5,155 nucleotides of DNA from Pseudomonadota bacterium (GTDB lineage Bacteria > Pseudomonadota > Alphaproteobacteria > Rhizobiales > Xanthobacteraceae): NCBI GenBank assembly GCA_023442085.1, contig JAEZMT010000460.1, positions 1-5,155 on the forward strand, written 5' to 3'. The notes beneath the pieces were generated by a model. The model did not search any database. It was not told the DNA's origin and worked only from the letters and a program-made list of their open reading frames with translations. Shown here in pieces: positions 1 through 4,568 of the stretch; position 1 is the stretch's first letter; each line of letters opens with the position of its first letter. A program made the position numbers and the translations under genes.

Positions 1-189
1 GCCTTCACCGCCGTCGCCCACGACTGGCGGCGCACGGATTTCCTCTATCTCAGCCCCGTGGGCATGGATGGCGACTTCTCCGCCGCCGTCCATGCGGATG
101 GGGTCGATGTGGACACCTGTGGCGACGAACGCCACCGCCTGAGCTGGGACGACGTGCGCGAACTCGCCGAGCGGTTGGCGGTGGAATAG
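1..189 (+). CDS. C-terminal end of an unrecognised protein (5' truncated by window)
   Basis: Frame 1 is open from the first base to a TAG at 187-189, giving 62 residues of the C-terminus of a gene that begins outside the window. Codon use is strongly G/C at third positions, as in the surrounding genes. The peptide is acidic, with several Asp/Glu, a WRRTDFLYLSPVG segment and a helical-looking tail (DDVRELAERLAVE). There is no signal, membrane segment or catalytic motif I recognise. I cannot assign a family. The next gene-like sequence is the broken SDR more than 200 bp downstream, so nothing in the context suggests a link to the catabolic genes further right. Moderately confident that it is a real gene end; function unknown. 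Confidence 0.6.
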   Translation, partial: AFTAVAHDWRRTDFLYLSPVGMDGDFSAAVHADGVDVDTCGDERHRLSWDDVRELAERLAVE

Positions 190-428
190 GAGGGCGTCTC
201 GATCGACCTCATCCGGCGCACGCCTCATCGCAGGCCGGCAACCCGAGATGCACTCCGGCGTCCTGCTGCTCTGACAGCGGCACGCCGGGCCAGGGGAAAA
301 GTCCGTGGGGCTTGGTTCTGCGTGCCGATCTCTGTGGTGAGCAGACGAGGAAGCCGCCAAGTATCTTTCGCTGTTCCGGCAGACCCTCGCTGGTGTAGAT
401 CGCCGTGTAGTCGGCCGGATCGTAATGA
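190..428. other. Gene-poor stretch with hairpin and unidentified minus-strand peptide
   Basis: No complete gene with a start and ribosome binding site is visible here. The stretch contains the imperfect hairpin at 255-288. A minus-strand frame is open from about 449 down to a TGA at about 211-213. Its upstream part (about 449-340) reads like protein, with segments such as FFGHYDPADYTAIYTSEG and G/C-rich third positions. The downstream part (about 340-213) reads less like protein. I could not match this peptide to a family. The stretch ends where the truncated SDR frame begins, which suggests remnants joined by an old rearrangement. Confidence 0.35.
255..288. repeat. Imperfect 14-bp stem-loop
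   Basis: The arms are 255-268 and 275-288 around a 6-nt loop (CTCTGA). They pair over 14 positions with one C-C mismatch (262/281) and one G-T wobble (264/279). The stem lies 66 nt after the stop of the gene ending at 189. No T-run follows on either strand, so it is not a classical intrinsic terminator. It could still end or stabilise the upstream transcript, or be a remnant of a mobile or repetitive element. Confidence 0.5.
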
Positions 429-770
429 CCGAAAAAGGCGCTGTTCGAGGCCTACACGGCGAGCAAATGGGGCCTGCGCGGGCTCACCCGCAGCGCCGCC
501 ATGGAATATGCCGCGCGCGGCATCCGCGTGAACGCCGTGTGCCCGGGGCTGGTCGTGACGGCACTCAACGCCGCGAGCCCGCATCTCCAGCCCATGATCG
601 GCATGACGCCCATGGGCCGCAGCGGCACACCGGCAGAGATCGCCGAGCTGGTGCTGTTCCTCGCCTCCGACCGCTCCGCCTTCATCACCGGCGAGGATTT
701 CGTGATCGACGGCGGCTTCACCGCCGGCGCCGGCTATCGGCGTGTCGCCGTGAAAACCGGCATCATCTGA
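429..770 (+). pseudogene. N-terminally truncated short-chain dehydrogenase/reductase (SDR) relic
   Basis: The frame reads as the C-terminal part of a classical SDR. The catalytic YTASK motif has Tyr at 453-455 and Lys at 465-467. It is followed by the helix GLRGLTRSAAMEYAARGIRV, the NAVCPG motif, the substrate-loop region, and the conserved tail LFLASDRSAFITGEDFVIDGG, ending at TGA 768-770. The TGxxxGxG cofactor motif, the NAG motif and the catalytic-Ser region are absent. Upstream the frame meets a TGA at 426-428 and recognisable SDR sequence starts only at about 441-450, so about 150 N-terminal residues are missing. The first in-frame ATG (501) lies beyond the catalytic Tyr and would give an 89-residue fragment that cannot bind NAD(P) normally. 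It shares the SKWGLRG segment with the intact SDR at 3767-4558 but is otherwise divergent, so it is not a recent copy. It is most likely a deletion remnant. Base quality and codon use are good, which suggests the break is not ancient. Confidence 0.8.
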
Positions 771-776
771 GGGCGT

Positions 777-800
777 GGGGCAGCCGGGCCAGGCTGCCCC
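777..800. terminator. Perfect 9-bp hairpin between convergent genes, possible bidirectional terminator
   Basis: The arms GGGGCAGCC (777-785) and GGCTGCCCC (792-800) pair perfectly around a 6-nt loop. The hairpin lies 6 bp after the stop of the plus-strand SDR relic and touches the TAG stop (800-802) of the convergent LysR gene. Placement fits a shared terminator for converging transcripts. No T-run follows on either side, so intrinsic termination is not proven. Confidence 0.5.
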
Positions 801-1714
801 TACCCCGCCGGGATCTCCATGCGTCCGCGCAACGCGCCTGCCAGATGCTCGGCGAACTGCGCGCTGGGCAGGGGCAGGTTGCGGTCGCGCAGCTGTCCGA
901 GCACCAGATCGGCGCTCGGCAGGTCGCGCTCGTCCACCGGACGCACGACGATACCGGGCGGCATGGCCTCGGGCTGCGCGCCAATCTCGATCTGGAACGA
1001 GATCATGCCGGTGTGGGCGACCAGCCCGCGCAGCAGTTCGAACGAATTAGTCTCTGCCGCCACCGACAGCTTCAGCCCCGCGCGGGACAGCCGCTCCTCG
1101 ATCATCTGCCGGCCGCCGGTGGAAAACTCCGGCAGGGCCAGCGGATAGCCCGTGCAGTCGGCGAGGCGCAGCTTCGCCTTGCGGGCAAGGGGGTGATCCT
1201 CGACCATCAGCGCCACCAGCCGCTGCGGCAGGGTCATGATCGGCCGCAGGCGCCCCAGGAACGGCGGGCGGAAGACAAGGATGAGGTCCACCACATAGTC
1301 CACCAGCAGGCCCATCGCCCGCTCGTGGTCCACCACCATCACCTCGAACGTCATCAGTGGATAGCGCTTGCGGAAGGCGCCGATCTGCCGGGGCAGGAAA
1401 TCATGCGCCAGCGCCTGGCTGCAGGCGATGCGCACCGTGCCCCGGCGCAGGCCACGCAGATCCTCCAGCTGCGAGCGCATCCTGTCGGCGTCGTTCAGCT
1501 GCTCTCGCACATAGGTGAGGAAGACCTCGCCGGCCGATGTGAGGCGCACGCCGCGGGCGCGCCGCTCCAGCAGCTTCAGGCCCAGCTCCTCCTCCAGATC
1601 CATGATGCGGCGGTTGAGGGCGGAGGGCGTCACGTTGAGCCGGTCGGCGGCGCCACGGATGGAGCCAGTGCGTGCAACTTCGTCCATGTAGCGGAGGAAT
1701 CTGAGGTGCCGCAT
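800..1714 (-). CDS. LysR-family transcriptional regulator
   Basis: A 304-residue protein of normal LysR length. Residues about 4-65 form the winged helix-turn-helix (FLRYMDEVARTGSIRGAADR, then LNVTPSALNRRIMDLEEELG, then LLERRARGVRLTSAGEVF). A linker helix follows at about 66-92. The effector-binding domain runs from about 93 to the end and starts with the usual RGTVRIACSQALAHDFLP pattern. I chose the ATG at 1714 because the family normally starts a few residues before the helix-turn-helix (MRHLRFLRYMDEVA) and a GGAGG lies just upstream (1719-1723, 4-nt spacer). An in-frame ATG at 1729 would add five residues (MGGGG). The gene is divergent from the cysteine hydrolase gene, the classical arrangement for a LysR activator of the neighbouring operon whose effector is a pathway substrate or intermediate. 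The regulated target and effector are inference. Confidence 0.93.
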   Translation of the reverse strand: MRHLRFLRYMDEVARTGSIRGAADRLNVTPSALNRRIMDLEEELGLKLLERRARGVRLTSAGEVFLTYVREQLNDADRMRSQLEDLRGLRRGTVRIACSQALAHDFLPRQIGAFRKRYPLMTFEVMVVDHERAMGLLVDYVVDLILVFRPPFLGRLRPIMTLPQRLVALMVEDHPLARKAKLRLADCTGYPLALPEFSTGGRQMIEERLSRAGLKLSVAAETNSFELLRGLVAHTGMISFQIEIGAQPEAMPPGIVVRPVDERDLPSADLVLGQLRDRNLPLPSAQFAEHLAGALRGRMEIPAG

Positions 1715-1718
1715 GCCG

Positions 1719-1723
1719 CCTCC
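1719..1723 (-). promoter_or_regulatory. Ribosome binding site supporting the 1714 start of the LysR gene
   Basis: On the minus strand GGAGG precedes the ATG at 1714 by 4 nt. This is the strongest Shine-Dalgarno match near the gene start and favours the shorter protein. The alternative ATG at 1729 has only an AAGG-type match, which lies inside the 1731-1747 dyad. Confidence 0.5.
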
Positions 1724-1730
1724 ACCCATC

Positions 1731-1747
1731 GTAGCCTTTTAGGCTAC
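1731..1747. promoter_or_regulatory. Perfect 6-bp dyad in the divergent promoter region, candidate operator
   Basis: GTAGCC (1731-1736) and GGCTAC (1742-1747) form a perfect inverted repeat with the 5-nt spacer TTTTA. It lies 16 bp upstream of the chosen LysR start and 99 bp upstream of the cysteine hydrolase start. The surrounding 1737-1765 is the most A/T-rich part of this intergenic region, as expected near a promoter. The spacing gives T-N13-A rather than the usual LysR T-N11-A, so assignment as the regulator's site is tentative. It could instead be an RNA hairpin in the regulator's leader. I found no convincing -35/-10 pair on either strand. Confidence 0.4.
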
Positions 1748-1846
1748 AGCATGTGGAATAATCGGCAATGGATCGCATCACTGCGTCGTGCCAGTGTCAC
1801 CTCTCAGCAGGAGAGCCCTTCTCCGGCGTGTCGCGAGAGCAATCGT

Positions 1847-2605
1847 ATGTCCGCGTCCGACCCGACTCCGCTGAACCAGGCCCCGCTGAAATTCGCCCGA
1901 TCGGTGGTCGCCCCGCGCATCGTGACGCTGCCGGCGGCGCCGCAGCCGGCGGAGATCGATCTGGCGCGCAGCGCGCTTGTCGTCGTCGACATGCAGAACG
2001 ATTTCCTCGAAGCCGACGGCTGGTTTCCCCGCCTCGGGGTCGATCCCTCCCCGCTTCTCGCCATCGTGCCCACGCTTCAGACGCTGACGGCCGCCGCGCG
2101 GGCGGCGGGCCTGCCGGTGATCTTCGTGAACTGGGGGGTGCGGGCAGACCGGGCCGAGCTTTCAGCCCCGCTCCTCGCCAAGGCATCCGGCGCAGGCACG
2201 CGGCCCGTTTATGCCGATCCCTCGGTGGAGGGGCGCGGCCGCATTCTCGTGGAGGGCGACTGGGGTGCCGCGACCATCGACGCACTGGCCCCTGAGCCGG
2301 GCGACCTCGTGGTCCACAAGCATCGCCTCTCGGGCTTCCACGACAACGAGTTTGACTCCATCCTGCGCAACCGGGGCATCGACACGCTGGTGTTCACCGG
2401 CGTGAACATCGACCGCTGCGTGTTCTCCACCCTCTGCGACGCGAGCTTCCGCGGCTACGGCTGCCTGCTGGTGGAAGACGCCTGCGCCACCGTCTCCCCG
2501 GCCTATGTGTCGGACGCCATCCTCTTCCTCGTGCGCCAGCTCTACGGCGTCACGCTTTCGAGCGGCGACGTGATGGCCGCCCTCGCCGACCAGCCTCAAC
2601 AATAA
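1847..2605 (+). CDS. Isochorismatase-family cysteine hydrolase (amidohydrolase)
   Basis: A 252-residue cytoplasmic protein with the isochorismatase-like fold. The Asp-Lys-Cys triad is visible: Asp48 in ALVVVDMQNDF, Lys158 in DLVVHKHRLSGF, and Cys191 in FTGVNIDRCVFSTLCDA. Members of this family hydrolyse amide or carbamoyl C-N bonds; known examples act on N-carbamoylsarcosine, biuret, maleamate, ureidoacrylate (RutB) and nicotinamide. The segment LSGFHDNEFDSILRNRGIDTLVFTG resembles the carbamoyl/ureido-cleaving members more than true isochorismatases, but I would not name a substrate. The residue three before Cys191 is Ile188, where many members have Thr. The start at 1847 has a GAGAG about 6 nt upstream; the same frame remains open far upstream, but that part is antisense to the LysR gene. 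It is the first gene of the plus-strand cluster, 24 bp from the binding-protein gene, divergent from LysR, so it probably acts in the same pathway on a ring-opened amide or ureide. Confidence 0.9.
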   Translation: MSASDPTPLNQAPLKFARSVVAPRIVTLPAAPQPAEIDLARSALVVVDMQNDFLEADGWFPRLGVDPSPLLAIVPTLQTLTAAARAAGLPVIFVNWGVRADRAELSAPLLAKASGAGTRPVYADPSVEGRGRILVEGDWGAATIDALAPEPGDLVVHKHRLSGFHDNEFDSILRNRGIDTLVFTGVNIDRCVFSTLCDASFRGYGCLLVEDACATVSPAYVSDAILFLVRQLYGVTLSSGDVMAALADQPQQ

Positions 2606-2629
2606 CCAGAGCCAGACGGGACCTTCAGA

Positions 2630-3685
2630 ATGACACTCCGGACACTCTCGCGACGCCTCTCACGCAGCAAACTTGCGCTCGCCCTCGCCCTCGGCGTCGC
2701 CTCGACGGCCGTCGCCGGCCTGCCGGCGCTGGCGGACACCAAGCTGAAAATGGTGCTCAACTGGAAGTATCAGGGCCCGCAGGGCATGTTCTTCCTCGCG
2801 CAGGACCGCGGATACTTCAAGGCGGAGGGTCTCGACGTGACCTTCGACCAGGGCAACGGCTCCGGCGCCGCCGTTCCGCTGGTGGCCAACGGCACCTATG
2901 ACATGGGCTTCGGCGACGTGAACGCGCTGATCGAGCTCGCCGCCAAGAAGCCCGAGGGCGCGCCGACCGCCGTCTACATCATGTTCAACCAGCCGCCCTT
3001 CACCATCGCGGTGAAGGCGGACAGCCCGATCAAGACGCCCAAGGATCTCGAAGGCAAGACGCTCGGCGGCGCGGCCAATGACGGCGCGCTGAAGCTCTTC
3101 CCTGCCTTCTGCAAGGTGGCCAAGATCGACTGCTCCGGGATCAAGATCACCAACATGCAGCCGAACCTGCGCGAGCAGATGCTGATGCAGGGCCAGGTGG
3201 ACGGCGTGTTCGGTTATGTGAACACCATCCGCTTCTCCGCCAAGCTCATCGGTGCAGACGACGACAAGCTGCGCTACATCAGCTTCGGCGACTACGGCAT
3301 GGACCTTTATTCCAACGGCATCATCGTCTCCGCCGATCTCATCAAGAACAATCCGGAGGCCATCAAGGGCTTCCTGCGCGCCCTCAACAAGGGCGTCATC
3401 GACACGCTGAAGGATCCGGATGCGGCGGTGGCGGCCGTCGCCAAGCGCGAACCGCTCATCAAGGTTCCTCTCGAGAAGGAGCGCCTCGACGCCACCCTGA
3501 AGGCCGAAATGAACCACCCCGAGATCGCGAAGATCGGACTCGGCAACGTGGACATGAAGCGCCTCCAGGACTCCATCGACATTCTGGTGGAGGCCAACAA
3601 GCTGCCCACCACGCCGAAAGCGTCGCAGATCTTCGATCCCGCCTTCCTGCCGCCGGTGGCGGACCTGCCCAAGAAGCTGTTCTGA
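2630..3685 (+). CDS. NMT1/SsuA-type ABC transporter substrate-binding protein
   Basis: A 351-residue exported binding protein. Residues 1-35 are a Sec signal peptide: a basic start (TLRTLSRRLSRSK), a hydrophobic core (LALALALGVASTAVAGL) and a signal-peptidase I site after ALA35. The mature part begins with the NMT1/ThiY-like pattern KMVLNWKYQGPQGMFFLAQDRGYFKAEGLDV (about 40-70), then a GSGAAVPLVANGTYDMGFGD segment, as in binding proteins for thiamine precursors, sulfonates and other small organic compounds. There is no lipobox Cys. Cys161 and Cys168 lie seven residues apart in the mature protein and could form a disulfide in the periplasm. The ligand cannot be read from sequence; the flanking amidohydrolase and cysteine hydrolase suggest a cyclic amide or ureide such as a pyrimidine. 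The matching permease and ATPase genes are not in the window. It lies 24 bp after the hydrolase gene, so co-transcription is likely, and a hairpin follows it. Confidence 0.92.
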   Translation: MTLRTLSRRLSRSKLALALALGVASTAVAGLPALADTKLKMVLNWKYQGPQGMFFLAQDRGYFKAEGLDVTFDQGNGSGAAVPLVANGTYDMGFGDVNALIELAAKKPEGAPTAVYIMFNQPPFTIAVKADSPIKTPKDLEGKTLGGAANDGALKLFPAFCKVAKIDCSGIKITNMQPNLREQMLMQGQVDGVFGYVNTIRFSAKLIGADDDKLRYISFGDYGMDLYSNGIIVSADLIKNNPEAIKGFLRALNKGVIDTLKDPDAAVAAVAKREPLIKVPLEKERLDATLKAEMNHPEIAKIGLGNVDMKRLQDSIDILVEANKLPTTPKASQIFDPAFLPPVADLPKKLF

Positions 3686-3717
3686 CCGAACAGGCCTGAC
3701 CTTCCTTATCGAGACCC

Positions 3718-3746
3718 GGCGCCGCTCCCCCAAGCGGAGCGGCGCC
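3718..3746 (+). terminator. Perfect 11-bp GC-rich hairpin after the binding-protein gene
   Basis: The arms GGCGCCGCTCC (3718-3728) and GGAGCGGCGCC (3736-3746) pair perfectly around a 7-nt loop. The hairpin starts 32 bp after the binding-protein stop and ends 20 bp before the next start. No T-run follows, so full intrinsic termination is doubtful. An intercistronic hairpin behind a periplasmic binding-protein gene often works as a partial terminator or 3' mRNA stabiliser, so that the binding protein is made in excess of downstream enzymes. That role is inferred from position. Confidence 0.55.
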
Positions 3747-3766
3747 CCATACCCGATGGAATTCCC

Positions 3767-4558
3767 ATGGATCTCAAGCTCAAGGATCGCGTCGCGCTGA
3801 TCACCGGCCCCGCCAAGGGCATGGGCGCCGCCATCACCCGCGCGTTCGCGGCCGAAGGCTGCCGCCTGGCCCTTATCGGCCGTGACACGGCGGCCATCGC
3901 ACCGGTCGCCGACGACGTGCGCGCTGCCGGCGCCGAGGCCCTCGTGATCGCCTGCGATCTGACCGACGCCGATGCCTGCGATGCCGCCGCCGCGCGCGCT
4001 GTCGAAGCCTTCGGCACGGTGGACATCCTCGTGAACGTGGCCGGCGGCTCCGGCCCCATCGGCAAGACCGGGGTGGAGACGACGCCTGAAGAGTTCGACG
4101 AGATCGTCACCCTCAACATGAACGGCTGCTTCCACACCATGCGCGCCGTTCTGCCCACCATGATCGAGCGCCGCTATGGCAAGATCGTCAATGTGGGCGG
4201 CACCTTCGGCATGCGCGGACGGGCCGGCCGCATGGCCTATTCGGCCTCCAAATGGGGTCTGCGCGGCATCACCAAGAGCTTCGCGCTGGAGGTGGGACCG
4301 CACAACATCAACGTGAACTGCGTGGAGCCGGGCATGGTGGACGGCCCGCGCTTCCGCGAGAAGGTCTGCGCCGACATGGCGAGGAAGCTTTCCATCACGC
4401 TGGAGGAAGCCATGGCCCGCCACGCGGCGGACTATGCCCTGCGCCGCGTGACCACCGACGAGGACGTGGCCAACGCCTGCCTGTTCCTCGCCAGCGACGT
4501 ATCCCGCCAGCTCACCGGCATCGACATGCCGGTGGACGGCGGCTGGGCGATGCTCTGA
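3767..4558 (+). CDS. Short-chain dehydrogenase/reductase (SDR), catalytic Ser replaced by Gly
   Basis: A 263-residue classical SDR of normal length. The cofactor motif is TGPAKGMG (13-20). Arg39 after beta-2 (LALIGRD) favours NADP(H). Asp64 is in CDLTD. The NNAG-type motif reads NVAG (90-93), and the active-site Asn is probably Asn117 in LNMNG. Tyr158 and Lys162 lie in AYSASKWG, and the tail is LFLASDVSRQLTGIDMPVDGG. The residue 13 before Tyr, normally the catalytic Ser, is Gly145 in VNVGGTFG, with Thr146 next to it. Thr146 might substitute, or the enzyme may be slow or altered. The ATG at 3767 is supported by the family-typical N-terminus (MDLKLKDRVALITG) and a modest GGA 6 nt upstream. It is followed after 10 bp by the amidohydrolase gene, so the two are probably translated together. 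The probable role is oxidation or reduction of a hydroxyl/keto group on a pathway intermediate; the substrate is unknown. Confidence 0.92.
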   Translation: MDLKLKDRVALITGPAKGMGAAITRAFAAEGCRLALIGRDTAAIAPVADDVRAAGAEALVIACDLTDADACDAAAARAVEAFGTVDILVNVAGGSGPIGKTGVETTPEEFDEIVTLNMNGCFHTMRAVLPTMIERRYGKIVNVGGTFGMRGRAGRMAYSASKWGLRGITKSFALEVGPHNINVNCVEPGMVDGPRFREKVCADMARKLSITLEEAMARHAADYALRRVTTDEDVANACLFLASDVSRQLTGIDMPVDGGWAML

Positions 4559-4563
4559 GGAGG
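4557..4563 (+). promoter_or_regulatory. Strong Shine-Dalgarno overlapping the SDR stop codon
   Basis: GAGGAGG begins on the second base of the SDR TGA (4556-4558) and ends 5 nt before the ATG at 4569. The overlap suggests translational coupling of the SDR and the amidohydrolase. It fixes the start, since the ATG at 4564 runs into a TGA after one codon. Confidence 0.8.
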
Positions 4564-4568
4564 ATGAC

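Noticed and set aside
393..416. Tandem imperfect 12-mer (GTGTAG twice)
   Set aside because: Only two partial copies; explained by the repeated Tyr-containing codons of the minus-strand peptide frame.
225..584. 119-codon minus-strand frame across the SDR breakpoint
   Set aside because: It spans the SDR relic in antisense and reads Arg/Ala-rich. The neighbouring minus-strand frame looks more protein-like over 340-449.
1715..1729. Longer LysR start at 1729 adding MGGGG
   Set aside because: Weaker ribosome binding site lying inside the dyad, and the family normally starts at the MRHLRFLRY position. Not fully excluded.
1801..1824. Two overlapping, mutually exclusive 5-bp hairpins (1801-1815 and 1810-1824) in the hydrolase leader, as an attenuator or riboswitch
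   Set aside because: The stems are only 5 bp, there is no leader peptide or T-run, and chance occurrence is likely.
425..2605. One very long plus-strand open frame (726 codons)
   Set aside because: Only its last 252 codons (from 1847) encode a recognisable protein. The upstream part is out of frame with the SDR relic and antisense to the LysR gene, giving low-complexity Arg/His/Gln-rich translation typical of shadow frames in high-GC DNA.
450..4300. Recent duplication between the two SDR sequences, suggested by shared SKWGLRG
   Set aside because: Similarity falls off right after the catalytic helix and codons differ even within the shared segment; it reflects common family ancestry.
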